A stretch of DNA of 49,808 nt from contig JAKCDM010000010.1 in the NCBI GenBank assembly GCA_021841865.1, forward strand, positions 1,672 through 51,479, given 5' to 3'. Every line of letters starts with the position of its first letter. Position 1 is the stretch's first letter. Source of the stretch: Pseudomonadota bacterium. GTDB lineage: Bacteria; Pseudomonadota; Gammaproteobacteria; Burkholderiales; Burkholderiaceae_C. A program made the translations under genes and the position numbers. Below are positions 7,895 through 16,760 of the stretch, one piece after another. The notes below the pieces were generated by a model that made no database searches, had not been told where the DNA came from, and saw nothing but the letters and a program-made list of their open reading frames with translations.

Positions 7895-8902
7895 ATGAAC
7901 ATCTGCATCGTCGGCGCCGGCGCCATCGGATGCCTGCTCGGCGCCAGGCTGGCGGCCTGCACGCCGCATGCGCCGGGCGTCGTGGCTCGCGGCGACACGC
8001 TGCAGGCGCTGCGCCGCCACGGCTGGCGCGCCGACACCGCGCAGGCAATGCTGCAGGCACCGGCACGCGTGGTGGAACAGGCATCGCAACTGGGGCCGCA
8101 GGACCTGGTCATCCTGGCGGTCAAGGGCCCGGCGCTGCGCGAGGCCGTGCGCGATATCGCACCGCTGCTCGCGCCGCACACCATGGTGCTGCCGGCGATG
8201 AACGGCGTGCCGTGGTGGTTCTGCGCCGCGCAGCCGGGGCTCGATGCGGCCCCGCTGCGCAGCGTCGATCCCGGCGGCGACATCGCCGCGGCCATCCCCT
8301 TGCACCACGTGCTCGGCTGCGTGCTGCACGTGACGGCCTCGCGCCCCGAGCCCGGCATGGCGCTGCAACGTGGCCCGGCGAAGCTGATCGTAGGCGAACC
8401 CGCTGGCGGCCAAAGCGAACGCGCCGAACGGGCGTGCGAGGTGCTGCGACAGGCCGGCCTCGACGTCACCCACTCCGGCAACGTGCGCAGTGACGTCTGG
8501 TACAAGCTGTGGGGCAATCTGACGACCAACCCGGTTTCCGCGCTGACCGGTGCGACGATCGACCAGATCCTGGCCGATCCGCTGGTACGCAGGCTGTGCA
8601 CCGACGCGATGCACGAGGCGCGAACCCTCGGCGAACGCCTGGGCTGCCCGGTCGAGCAGACCCCCGAGCAGCGACACCGCATCACGGCCAGCCTGGGAGC
8701 ATTCAGGACCTCGATGTTGCAGGACGCGCTTGCGTCGCGCCCGCTGGAACTCGATGCCATCGTCGGCGCGGTGCACGAACTGGGGCTGCGCATGGCGGTT
8801 CCCACGCCCTGCATCGATGCGCTGTTCGGGCTGACCCGCCTGATGGCAAGGGTTCGCGGCCTGTACCCGTGGCCTGCCGCGAACCCCGAGCCCAGTGCCT
8901 GA
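7895..8902 (+). CDS. Ketopantoate reductase-family oxidoreductase, second paralogue
   Basis: 335 residues. The start at 7895 has CGGAG ten bases upstream. It has the NADPH loop MNICIVGAGAIGCLLGARL, a family-typical MNGVPWWF segment, SDVWYKLWGNLTTNPVSALTG with the conserved Lys, and SMLQDALASRPLELDAI near the C-terminus. The last differs from canonical PanE (D-x3-G-R-x-T-E-I-D): it has SRPLELD instead of GRPTEID. Members of this branch are often annotated only as 2-dehydropantoate 2-reductase. A role in another hydroxy-acid reaction is as likely as pantothenate synthesis. Confidence 0.82.
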   Translation: MNICIVGAGAIGCLLGARLAACTPHAPGVVARGDTLQALRRHGWRADTAQAMLQAPARVVEQASQLGPQDLVILAVKGPALREAVRDIAPLLAPHTMVLPAMNGVPWWFCAAQPGLDAAPLRSVDPGGDIAAAIPLHHVLGCVLHVTASRPEPGMALQRGPAKLIVGEPAGGQSERAERACEVLRQAGLDVTHSGNVRSDVWYKLWGNLTTNPVSALTGATIDQILADPLVRRLCTDAMHEARTLGERLGCPVEQTPEQRHRITASLGAFRTSMLQDALASRPLELDAIVGAVHELGLRMAVPTPCIDALFGLTRLMARVRGLYPWPAANPEPSA

Positions 8903-8907
8903 GGGGA

Positions 8908-8931
8908 GCGCTTTGGCGCTTTGGCGCTTTG
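8908..8931. repeat. Three perfect tandem copies of GCGCTTTG
   Basis: The octamer GCGCTTTG is repeated three times without spacing just after the stop of the reductase gene. Degenerate copies (ACGTCTTG, GCGCTTGC) follow. It is a short simple repeat between convergent genes with no visible function. Slippage could change its copy number. Confidence 0.7.
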
Positions 8932-8957
8932 ACGTCTTGGCGCTTGCGCGCGCCGCG

Positions 8958-9545
8958 TCAGGTCGCCGCGAGCAGGTGCTCGACCTCGGCGAAACTCTGC
9001 GGCTTGTCGCTGGCCTCGATGCGCACGCCCAGCAGGCGCCCGATGTGCGTGGCCGAGAAGATGCCGCAGACCTGCGGCGGGCGCCCCTGCTGCACGACCA
9101 GCGCATGCTGGCGGCCGCTGTCGCGAAGGGTCTGCACCACGTCGCCGATGCTGGCGTGCTCGACGTCGCTCCAGTCGAGCACCTGGATGCGCTGGCTCGG
9201 CACCATGACGCGCTGCACCGCGAGCTGGTCGCGTGCCACGCCGTCGTCGACCGCGGCGCGGATCGGGGCTTCGCCGAGCAGGTCGCGCGCGGTGACCAGG
9301 CCGAGCAACTCCCCGGCGGCGTCGGTGACCAGCAGCATGCGAACCCGCGCATGCATCATGCGCTGCTGCGCGGCCTCGAGCGTGGCATCCGGGTGGATCG
9401 CCACCGCGGCGACGCGCCGCAGGTCGGTCATGGCCAGGCGCGCTGGCTGGTCCATCGCCAGGCGGTTCGCGTGCTGGCTGTCCGGCTCGCCGACGCGGGC
9501 GTGCGCGGGCAAGGTGTTGAGGCGCAAGGTTCGATACGACGTCAT
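8958..9545 (-). CDS. CBS-domain protein
   Basis: A 195-residue cytosolic protein with two CBS motifs and no attached enzyme or channel domain. The first covers about residues 45-100 (HPDATLEAAQQRMMHARVRMLLVTD, then ELLGLVTARDLLG). The second runs from about 110 to 180 (VMVPSQRIQVLDWSDVEHA, then CGIFSATHIGRLLG). CBS pairs bind adenine nucleotides and act as energy sensors. The ATG has a strong GAGGAGGGG site upstream. It is monocistronic, transcribed away from the end of the tad operon; its partner is unknown. Confidence 0.85.
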   Translation of the reverse strand: MTSYRTLRLNTLPAHARVGEPDSQHANRLAMDQPARLAMTDLRRVAAVAIHPDATLEAAQQRMMHARVRMLLVTDAAGELLGLVTARDLLGEAPIRAAVDDGVARDQLAVQRVMVPSQRIQVLDWSDVEHASIGDVVQTLRDSGRQHALVVQQGRPPQVCGIFSATHIGRLLGVRIEASDKPQSFAEVEHLLAAT

Positions 9546-9703
9546 GACGGGACCCCTCCTCGAATGGTCGAATGCACCGCACCGGGATCAGGCCGGCCGC
9601 GGAGTTCCTTTCGGCACTGTAAAGGCATGCAGCCGCAAGCGTTGTAACCGTGTTTCTCTCAAGGGCTCCTCGAAGGGGGATTGAGCTGCCGCTGCAGCGG
9701 CGT

Positions 9704-10399
9704 TCAGGGCCGCGTCGAGCTCGACTCGATGGCGTCCGACTGCAGATGCACCGCGGCCGTGCTGACCAGCACCAGCCTGTCCTGGTCGATCTGCGAGGTG
9801 TAGAAGCGCCCGGCCCGGGTGGCGACATGCGGGTCGGCGAGTCTGAGCAGCGCGAGATAAGCCTGCGTGAACATCGGATCCAGCGGCACGAAGCTCTGCG
9901 CGATGCGCAGCTTGAGCACGCGTGCCTGCGCCAGGCTCTGTTCGTCGGGCGACGGGGCGGCCGAGCCTGCGGGCGGCGTGCCTGTCCAGGCGATGACGCG
10001 CCGTCCATGACCTTCGCGGCGCTGCAGCGTCGGGTCGTTCCAGTGCCGGTAGGCCTGCGCCGTCGGACTGATGACCTGGATCAGCAGGTGCCCGGTGGCA
10101 TCGCCCTGTGCCCGGGCGAGGGACTGCGCAAGCGACGCGGTATCCACGCCGCCGCCGTACCACGGGACCATGGCCCGCAGGTAGGCATCGCGCATCAGCG
10201 TCGGATCGACGTTGCCGGTGCTTCCGGCACGCGCCGCCATCAGCGCCGCATAGCTCATGTCGGCCTGCGCGACCAGCAGCATGCCGTACTGGACGAGGGT
10301 CACCAGGAACAAGCCGAGCAGCGGCGCGACGATCACGAACTCGACCATCGCGGCGCCAACCGCCCTGCGGCGCGCCGAAGCGTAGGCGGGTCGCTTCAT
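9704..10399 (-). CDS. TadE-like minor pilin of the Flp pilus system
   Basis: 231 residues. A basic leader (MKRPAYASARRRAV) precedes GAAMVEFVIVAPLLGLFLV. This fits the Flp/TadE prepilin pattern: Gly at the cleavage site, Glu at +5, then one hydrophobic helix. The rest is a periplasmic domain. TadE-type pseudopilins help assemble Flp pili and must be cut by a TadV-like peptidase, which is not in this window. It is the last gene of the tad operon; its ATG overlaps the stop of the DUF192 gene (TGATG). A perfect 14-base palindrome at 9688-9701, just past the stop, could be part of the 3' end, but no T-run follows. Confidence 0.82.
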   Translation of the reverse strand: MKRPAYASARRRAVGAAMVEFVIVAPLLGLFLVTLVQYGMLLVAQADMSYAALMAARAGSTGNVDPTLMRDAYLRAMVPWYGGGVDTASLAQSLARAQGDATGHLLIQVISPTAQAYRHWNDPTLQRREGHGRRVIAWTGTPPAGSAAPSPDEQSLAQARVLKLRIAQSFVPLDPMFTQAYLALLRLADPHVATRAGRFYTSQIDQDRLVLVSTAAVHLQSDAIESSSTRP

Positions 10400-10857
10400 C
10401 ACCAGGGCCGCGCCGGCAGCAGCCGGTCGCCTGCATGCAGGCGCAATGCCTGGGCCGAACCAGCCGCGAGTTCGAGTGCGTGGCGCGCCCCGCGCGCGGC
10501 GGCGACGCTGGCGCGCCATGGGCGCAGTGTCTCGACCACGCCGACCACGTTGCCCAGTGCGTCGAGGTACACCACGTCGAGCTCCAGGCGCATGAAGGCC
10601 ATGTGCACCGCGCGGCATTCGGTCAGCAGCAAGGCGTCGCAATCGGCCGGCCAGCTGCGCTGCAGCATGAGTCCGAGCAGGCGGGAGCGAAAGCCGTCGG
10701 CGACGCGCACGCGCAAATCCTGCGTCGAGCCGTCGCCACGGCGCAGGTAGAGCCGGCGCACGCCACCGATCGCGCGCGGGCGCGGCGGCAGCAGCGGCGT
10801 GGGCGCCGGGCTTGCATGCGGCAGCGCGGACGGCGACATGGCGTCGGGAAAAGACAC
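10399..10857 (-). CDS. DUF192 family protein inside the tad operon
   Basis: 152 residues. The core matches DUF192: VADGFRSRLLGLMLQRSWP, then CRAVHMAFMRLELDVVYLD, then VVGVVETLRPWR and ARHALELAAG. The family forms small beta-rich domains of unknown biochemical role and is often exported; here the N-terminus is Pro/Ala-rich without a clear signal peptide. The gene lies six bases after tadC and shares a base with the tadE start, so it is clearly part of the operon. Its link to pili is inferred from position only. Confidence 0.85.
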   Translation of the reverse strand: MSFPDAMSPSALPHASPAPTPLLPPRPRAIGGVRRLYLRRGDGSTQDLRVRVADGFRSRLLGLMLQRSWPADCDALLLTECRAVHMAFMRLELDVVYLDALGNVVGVVETLRPWRASVAAARGARHALELAAGSAQALRLHAGDRLLPARPW

Positions 10858-10863
10858 GGCCTG

Positions 10864-11778
10864 CTAGGCCGGGGCCCCGAGGAAATGCATGATCAACGGG
10901 AAGAAGATCACGATGAAGGTGCAGGGGAAGACGAACACGATCAGCGGAAACAACATCTTCACCGGGGCTTCCAGCGCCAGGCGCTCGGCGCGCAGGAAGC
11001 GTTCGGCGCGCTGCTGCTCCGACTGCATGCGCAGCACCGGCCCCAGGCTCAGGCCCATGCGCTCGGCGCGCACCACGGCCATGGCGAAGTGGGAGACCCC
11101 CGGAACGTCGACCCGCTCGCCCAGGTCGTGGAAACTGGCTGCCAGGCCGCGCCCGGCACGCATGTCCCGCAGCACCCTCTGCAGTTCCTCCTGGAACAGC
11201 CCCGGAGGTCCCTTGCTCACGGCACGCTCCAGCGCCATGCGCATGCCCAGTCCGGCCTCGACGCAAAGAGTCATCAGGTCCAGGTAGAACGGCAGCACCC
11301 GGCGGATCTGGGTGTTGCGGGTCGCCACCCGCTGGCGCAGCCACAGCGATGGATAGACCCAACCGAGCAAGCCACCCAGCACGGCGCCACGCGAGACCTC
11401 CGCCAGCAAGCCCGCGCCCGCCGGCTCGCTGCGCAGACGCAGCATGACACCGACGATCATGCCCATCACCGCGAGCCCGCATGCGCTCACGATGCGCAGC
11501 GCCTCGAAGGTCTCGGGCTCCATCCCGTACTGCAGCCCGGCGTGGCGAACCCGCCTGGCGAGCAGCGCTCGACGCTGCGGAGTCAGCAGGGTGCGCGCCA
11601 GCGGCAGCGCCTCGTTCACCGGCCCGCCCAGCCATCGCAGGATCGCCGGTACCTGCTCGGCATCGCGCACCCTGCCCGGTTGCCGGCGGATGAATGACAC
11701 CGCCACCCACGCCAGCAGCCCGGCGGAAAGGCCGACCAGCAAGTCGATGATCCACCCTTCGATCGCCGTCATGTTCAT
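10864..11778 (-). CDS. tadC: TadC-like inner-membrane platform protein of the Flp pilus
   Basis: 304 residues of the T2SSF/GspF type. N- and C-terminal transmembrane helices flank a cytoplasmic domain containing LDLMTLCVEAGLGMRMALERA, the conserved platform motif. The C-terminus, LFPLIVFVFPCTFIVIFFPLI, is the last membrane helix. With TadB it forms the membrane platform on which the TadA ATPase drives pilin assembly. The start overlaps the tadB stop as ATGA (11778-11775); a second in-frame ATG lies six bases in. Confidence 0.9.
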   Translation of the reverse strand: MNMTAIEGWIIDLLVGLSAGLLAWVAVSFIRRQPGRVRDAEQVPAILRWLGGPVNEALPLARTLLTPQRRALLARRVRHAGLQYGMEPETFEALRIVSACGLAVMGMIVGVMLRLRSEPAGAGLLAEVSRGAVLGGLLGWVYPSLWLRQRVATRNTQIRRVLPFYLDLMTLCVEAGLGMRMALERAVSKGPPGLFQEELQRVLRDMRAGRGLAASFHDLGERVDVPGVSHFAMAVVRAERMGLSLGPVLRMQSEQQRAERFLRAERLALEAPVKMLFPLIVFVFPCTFIVIFFPLIMHFLGAPA

Positions 11779-12638
11779 ACATCGATGCTCACGATGCGCC
11801 GGATCACCAGCGCACCCATGAGTTCCAGGAAGCCGATCAGGGTCAGCGCGGCCCACCCCAGCGGACCGCTCCAGAACACCGCGACCGTCGATGGCTCCAG
11901 ACGAGCCATGATCAGCAGCAGCAACATCGGCAGCCCGCCGACGACCCAGGCCTGCATGCGGCCCTGCGAAGTCAGCGCGCGTACCTTGCCGTCCATCTGC
12001 AGGCGCTGGCGCAGCGTATGCGCGGCCGTCTCCAGGGTCTCGGCCAGCGTGCCGCCGCTCTGGATGGAAACGCGCATCGCCGAGACCATCAGAATGGTCG
12101 ACTGCGTGGGCATGCGCCGATTCAGGCCGAGCAGGCATTGGTCGAAGGCAACGCCGAGGCGGTGCTCGCGCAGCAGCAGGCCGAACTCCTGCGACAGGGG
12201 CTCGCTGGCCTCCTGCACCATCTGCTGCAGCGCGGCCGGCAGCCCGAGGCCGACACGCAACGCGCCTGCGACGATCAGCAGCGCGTCCGGAAGCTGCTCG
12301 TCGAAGCGGCGCTGGCGCCTGCGGCGCATGGCCTTCCAGGCCATGCGCGGAGCCACCACCGCCAGCACGAGGAACGCCAGGCCCGCCAGCGCCACGCCGG
12401 TGAGCAGCCACATGACGCCGCCGGCGATGACCATCAGGGCCACGTAGGCCCGGAACATGCGTTCGATATCGAAAAACCAGAACAACTCGGCCGATTCGCG
12501 CTGCGCCTGGGTGGTCAGGAAGCTGCGCAGCCTGGCGAAGACATGGGGAACCGTCTGCCACAGGCTCCACAGCATGAGGACGGCGGCCAGCGCGCTGAGC
12601 CCGACGACCTGCCACTGTTGCACGGTGCTCATGCTCAT
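11775..12638 (-). CDS. tadB: TadB-like inner-membrane platform protein of the Flp pilus
   Basis: 287 residues with two early membrane helices, a cytoplasmic T2SSF domain and two late helices. The motif LPDALLIVAGALRVGLGLPAAL and the following SQEFGLLLREHRLGVAFDQ are typical of TadB; SIQSGGTLAETLETAAHTLRQ also fits. The start at 12638 overlaps the tadA stop as ATGA. A second in-frame ATG sits six bases later. It pairs with TadC. Confidence 0.9.
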   Translation of the reverse strand: MSMSTVQQWQVVGLSALAAVLMLWSLWQTVPHVFARLRSFLTTQAQRESAELFWFFDIERMFRAYVALMVIAGGVMWLLTGVALAGLAFLVLAVVAPRMAWKAMRRRRQRRFDEQLPDALLIVAGALRVGLGLPAALQQMVQEASEPLSQEFGLLLREHRLGVAFDQCLLGLNRRMPTQSTILMVSAMRVSIQSGGTLAETLETAAHTLRQRLQMDGKVRALTSQGRMQAWVVGGLPMLLLLIMARLEPSTVAVFWSGPLGWAALTLIGFLELMGALVIRRIVSIDV

Positions 12639-14260
12639 CGCGCCGTCTCCCGCTGCGTGCCGACGACTTCGAACCAGCCGGGGTCGAGCGCTGCGCCACG
12701 CTGACGCAGATCGTCGGCGAAGCTGGGCAGGGTCCCGCATCCGGTGAAGTAGCCGCCTCCGGCGCGCCCGCTCTCGGCTCCGAACCGGTAGGCGAACAAT
12801 TCCTGTACCTGCACCACGTCACCGTCCAGTCCGCGGACCTCGACGATGCTGGTCACCTTGCGCTCGCCGCTGGGCAGGCGCGCCTGCTGCACGATGACGT
12901 CGACCGCGCTGACCACCTGTTCGCGAATGGCCCGCAGCGGCAGCTCCACGCCACCGAGCAGGACCATGGTCTCCAGTCTCGAAAGCGCATCGCGCGCTGA
13001 ATTGGCGTGCAGCGTGGTCAGGGAGCCGTCGTGCCCGGTATTCATGGCCTGCAGCATGTCGATGGCCTCGCCACCGCGACATTCGCCGATGACGATGCGG
13101 TCGGGGCGCATGCGCAGCGTGTTCCTGAGCAGGCTGCGGATACTGATCTCGCCACGCCCCTCGGCGTTCGCCGGGCGCGCCTCGAGGCTGATCAGGTGCT
13201 CATGCCGCAGACGCAGTTCGGCGGCATCCTCGATGGTCACCACGCGCTCGCCGCCGGGAATGAAGTTCGACAGCACATTGAGCAAGGTGGTCTTGCCCGA
13301 GCCGGTGCCTCCGGAAATCACCACGTTCTTGCGCGACTCCACGCACACGCGAAGGAACTCGATCATCGCCGGGCTGATCGCGCCGCAATCGACGAGCCCG
13401 GCGGCATCCAGCATCGAGCCCGAGAACTTGCGAATGGTCAGGCAGGGTCCACGCAGGGAAAGCGGCGGGATCACCGCATTCACGCGCGACCCGTCCTTGA
13501 GTCGCGCGTCGACCATCGGCGACGCCTCGTCGATGTGGCGGCCGAGCGGAACCACGATGCGCTCGATCACGCCCATGACCGCCTGGTCGTTGGTGAAGCT
13601 CAGGGGATTGCGCTGCAGCCTGCCTGAACGCTCGACGTAGATCTCGTCGTGGCGATTGATCATGATCTCGGTCACGGTCGCGTCGGCGAGCAGGCCTTCC
13701 AGCGGCCCCAGGCCGAAGGCCTCGTCGAGCACGACCTGGCACAGGGCATCGCCGTCGAGCTCGCGCGGAATGCGCTCGCGCAGGCGATCGACGATCTCGT
13801 GCAGCAAGGCCTCGCTCTGGCCCCGCAGGTCGGTATCGGTGAGATCGTCGAGGCTCAGGCGCCGCAGGTCCAGCGCCTCCAGCAGCTCGGCGTGCAGGCG
13901 CGTGCGCCAGCTGAACTCCAACGCGCGCAGGTCGGGCGCCTTGTCGGCTCCCGAAACCTGGTCCGGCAGGTCCAGCGCCCTCACCGAAAGCCGGTACGGA
14001 CCCAGTTCGATGCGATCGCCCTCGGCCAGCGGGCCGTAGCTCTTGCGAATTCGCTGGCCGTTGACACGCGCGGCTCCGAACGCGGCGAGCTGTTCGACCA
14101 TGATGCCGGCTCCGCGGTACTCGAGCAGCAGGTGCGAGCTTGCGATACGCCAGTGATCCAGGCAGACCTCGCAGGACAGGTCCCGCCCGACAACGCTGCG
14201 CAGCGGGACCCGCCTGACGCTCGTGCGCCCGTTGCGGGAAACGATGGTGACCTCGAGCAT
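12635..14260 (-). CDS. tadA: FHA-domain/TadA (CpaF) pilus assembly ATPase fusion
   Basis: 541 residues. Residues about 20-95 form a forkhead-associated domain (VVGRDLSCEV, SSHLLLEY, ARVNGQRI, GDRIELGPYRL), a phosphothreonine-binding fold. Residues about 125-500 are a CpaF/TadA ATPase of the VirB11/GspE superfamily. Walker A is GGTGSGKTT at 317-325. VVTIEDAAELRL, RPDRIVIGECRGGEA and MNTGHDGSLTTLHAN are the Asp box, Walker B and His box. It powers Flp pilin assembly at the inner membrane. In many tad loci the FHA module is absent or on a separate protein, so the fusion is notable. In the FHA domain the usual SRxH appears as SSH, so phosphopeptide binding is not certain. Confidence 0.93.
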   Translation of the reverse strand: MLEVTIVSRNGRTSVRRVPLRSVVGRDLSCEVCLDHWRIASSHLLLEYRGAGIMVEQLAAFGAARVNGQRIRKSYGPLAEGDRIELGPYRLSVRALDLPDQVSGADKAPDLRALEFSWRTRLHAELLEALDLRRLSLDDLTDTDLRGQSEALLHEIVDRLRERIPRELDGDALCQVVLDEAFGLGPLEGLLADATVTEIMINRHDEIYVERSGRLQRNPLSFTNDQAVMGVIERIVVPLGRHIDEASPMVDARLKDGSRVNAVIPPLSLRGPCLTIRKFSGSMLDAAGLVDCGAISPAMIEFLRVCVESRKNVVISGGTGSGKTTLLNVLSNFIPGGERVVTIEDAAELRLRHEHLISLEARPANAEGRGEISIRSLLRNTLRMRPDRIVIGECRGGEAIDMLQAMNTGHDGSLTTLHANSARDALSRLETMVLLGGVELPLRAIREQVVSAVDVIVQQARLPSGERKVTSIVEVRGLDGDVVQVQELFAYRFGAESGRAGGGYFTGCGTLPSFADDLRQRGAALDPGWFEVVGTQRETAR

Positions 14261-14279
14261 GGGATGTTCCGGCGAAGTT

Positions 14280-15797
14280 TCAGGATCCGGCCAGGTCCAG
14301 CGCGGGCAGGATCGGCCCGGGCATCAGTGGATCCGCATGGTGTCGCAAGCCGTGATGGATCGTCGAGCGCGCCTGGTCGAGCAGCGCCTTCTCGCGCGAG
14401 CTTCCAGCCGAGACGACCACCGGCGTGACGAACACGACCATCTCGTTGCGCTGGTCCTGCAGCGAGTGCGAGCGGAACAGCGCGCCCACCAGCGGCAGGT
14501 CGCCCAGCCCCGGAACCTTCTGCGTGGTGCGCGACAGCGATCGCTGCATCAGGCCGGACAGCACGATGGTCTGGCCGCTGTGCACGTTGAACTCGGTGTT
14601 CATCGTGCGGTCGAGCAGCGCGGGGCCGGCGGCGTAGCTGGCCGAGGTGTCGATCGAACTGTCGTCGACCTCGATCTTGGCGTCGATGTCGTTCTCGGGA
14701 TCGACCACCGGCAGCACGGTCAGCTTGATGCCGTAGTTCTCGAACTGGGTCGTCGAGCCCGACAGCGCCGAGACCGTGTAGGGAATCTTGCCGCCGGCGA
14801 AGAACGACGCCTTGGCACCGTTGCGGGTCGACAGTTCCGGCTGGGCCAGGATGGTCGCTTCACCTTTTTGCTCCAGCGCGTTGAGCTGCGCGCCGAGGCC
14901 GAGGTTGAACAGCGACATGACGTTGAGCGCGCCGGGCATCGACGCGGCCCCGCCTCCGGCGCCGATGATCGGCAGCGAGCCGCCGCCGGCCACGGGAATC
15001 GATACCTGGTTGCCGGCCTGGGTGATGCGCTGCATCGGCGCCCACAGGCCGGCGATCACTCCTCCGCCCAGCGTGTTCCACTGGATTCCGAGGTTGCGCA
15101 CGACGGTGCGCGGGATCTCGACCATCGTCACATGGATCAGCACCATCTTTTCCCACGACATCGGATCGGTGAAATTGATCACCTCCTTGGGATAGCGCTT
15201 GGCGATGATCGAGATCTTCTGCAGGTCACGATTCGACAGCCGGCTGCCCTGGATCACGACCTGACCGCCGATGATCGAGGTCTTCACGCCCGGGATATGG
15301 CCGACGAATTCGGAGATCTGGTGCGCCAGGCGGTCGATGTCGTGCGCATGCACGACCACGTCGAGGCTGTCGAGCTTTCCGCTCGCGGTCCAGATCAGCA
15401 GCGAAGAGTTCCCGGCGGCGTCGGCGAACAGCAGCACGGAATGCCCATCGAGGGCAACCGCCTTGAGGACCTGCCCGTTGCCCACCGCGACCCGCGCCAC
15501 ATCGGGCGCGGTCAGCACCCTGGACTGGCCGACGAACATCTGCAGCGGCTGCGTGGCGGTGGCGAAGGGATGCACCGGGGAAGCCGAGGAGGCCTGCGCC
15601 GCCGGCATGCCGGGGACGGCCGCCGCGGGCGGTGACGACCCGGACCTGGCCAGCGATGCCGCAGCGGGCGCCGCCGGGCGCGAGGCCGCCGTGGCCGGGA
15701 CACAACATGTACCGACGGCGAACGCGATGAGCACCGCCAGGTGATGGGCGCGGCGCAACGCCGCAACACGGCCATACGGAATTGGGCCACGGCTCAT
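14280..15797 (-). CDS. cpaC: Flp pilus outer-membrane secretin (CpaC/RcpA)
   Basis: 505 residues. A signal peptide (VLIAFAVGTCCVPATA) precedes an Ala/Pro-rich region. An N-terminal pilus-secretin domain (QMFVGQSRVLTAPDVARVAVGN) and a BON-like segment follow. The C-terminal secretin domain carries ILAQPELSTRNGAKASFFAGG and the signature VPGLGDLPLVGALFRS. It would form the outer-membrane ring through which the Flp pilus passes. ATG 15797 overlaps the cpaB stop as ATGA and has GGGAG upstream; the longer open frame before it looks non-coding. Confidence 0.92.
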   Translation of the reverse strand: MSRGPIPYGRVAALRRAHHLAVLIAFAVGTCCVPATAASRPAAPAAASLARSGSSPPAAAVPGMPAAQASSASPVHPFATATQPLQMFVGQSRVLTAPDVARVAVGNGQVLKAVALDGHSVLLFADAAGNSSLLIWTASGKLDSLDVVVHAHDIDRLAHQISEFVGHIPGVKTSIIGGQVVIQGSRLSNRDLQKISIIAKRYPKEVINFTDPMSWEKMVLIHVTMVEIPRTVVRNLGIQWNTLGGGVIAGLWAPMQRITQAGNQVSIPVAGGGSLPIIGAGGGAASMPGALNVMSLFNLGLGAQLNALEQKGEATILAQPELSTRNGAKASFFAGGKIPYTVSALSGSTTQFENYGIKLTVLPVVDPENDIDAKIEVDDSSIDTSASYAAGPALLDRTMNTEFNVHSGQTIVLSGLMQRSLSRTTQKVPGLGDLPLVGALFRSHSLQDQRNEMVVFVTPVVVSAGSSREKALLDQARSTIHHGLRHHADPLMPGPILPALDLAGS

Positions 15798-16756
15798 TGG
15801 GTTCTCCCAGCTTGGTTTTGTTGCACGACGGCGGGCAGCCCGAATGCCTTGCGTTCCACCTGCGCCTGCGCGATCAGTCTCTGCGGCAGGTTCAGGCTCG
15901 AAGTCGCGCCCGGCGTCGGCGACGAACTCGCCACGCTGCCGCCATACAGGATGGGGATCGTGCGCACTGCGGGTGGCGTAGGCGACACCACCGGCGTGGA
16001 CTGGCCGCTGAGCTGTTGCAGCAGCCACGACGCATCGAGCGGCGTCTGGTCAGGCTCCTGCGGAGCGGAGGCACTGCGCAGGATCACGGAAATGCCGCCA
16101 TGGCTTCGAGCAAGCGTGAGCAACTGTTCCTGCGAGCGTGGCACGGCCAGCGTGATGGCCCCGTAAGCGAAATCCGATTCGCTGCCCGGCACGGAGGTGC
16201 GCGACCCCACGGCCAGCACCTCGGCATCGCGCAGCAGGGCATAGGTATGCGATCCCGTGGCCTGCTGCAGTGTCAGCAGCAGGTCGACACGATCACTGGG
16301 GCGCAGCAGGCCGGAGAGTCCCTCGACCTCGTTGACCGCGAAACTCATCGCCACCTGCCCTGGCTGCAGCATCTCCGAGATGCCACCGACCGCCCTGCGC
16401 CGCTGCCGCAACATGTCGGCGGCCAGCGGCTGGCCGCTGCGCAGCGGGTAGGCCAGCGTCTGTCCCGCGACCACCCCGAACTGCTGGGGGCGCAACGCCT
16501 CGGCGGGGACGAACGCCGCGGGAAAGGGCCGCACCGCGACATTGCGCACGCTGATGCGCTCGCCGGCGCGCAGGTCATGGCTGGCCACCAGCAGATCGAC
16601 GCTGCTGCGCTCGAACGCGGTGGTCGCCTGCTGCTGCTCCCGATTGAACTGGCGGTGGGCCAGCCATGCCGCCAGCAAAGCACACACCAGGGAGGCCAGG
16701 ATGGCCAGCGTACGCCGGCTTGTTGCCAACAACTGGAAAGCAGATCGAGTGGCCAT
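15794..16756 (-). CDS. cpaB: Flp pilus assembly protein CpaB/RcpC
   Basis: 320 residues. One N-terminal membrane helix (TLAILASLVCALLAAWLA) is followed by the SAF-like domain: VASHDLRAGERISVRNVAVRPFP, shown here as the AGERIS and VAVRPFP core. A periplasmic domain (EGLSGLLRPSDRVDLLLT) then gives the RcpC pattern. The protein supports secretin assembly in the periplasm. ATG 16756 is used; a TTG nine codons upstream is possible. The C-terminus is long and Pro/Ser-rich. Confidence 0.88.
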   Translation of the reverse strand: MATRSAFQLLATSRRTLAILASLVCALLAAWLAHRQFNREQQQATTAFERSSVDLLVASHDLRAGERISVRNVAVRPFPAAFVPAEALRPQQFGVVAGQTLAYPLRSGQPLAADMLRQRRRAVGGISEMLQPGQVAMSFAVNEVEGLSGLLRPSDRVDLLLTLQQATGSHTYALLRDAEVLAVGSRTSVPGSESDFAYGAITLAVPRSQEQLLTLARSHGGISVILRSASAPQEPDQTPLDASWLLQQLSGQSTPVVSPTPPAVRTIPILYGGSVASSSPTPGATSSLNLPQRLIAQAQVERKAFGLPAVVQQNQAGRTQ

Positions 16757-16760
16757 GGGC

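Noticed and set aside
8908-8931. Octamer repeat considered as an attachment site or origin repeat
   Set aside because: It is only three copies, with no integrase, DnaA boxes or further signals nearby.
6838-10008. Minus-strand open frame of 1056 codons
   Set aside because: It crosses several well-supported genes on both strands and shows no domain; a composition artefact.
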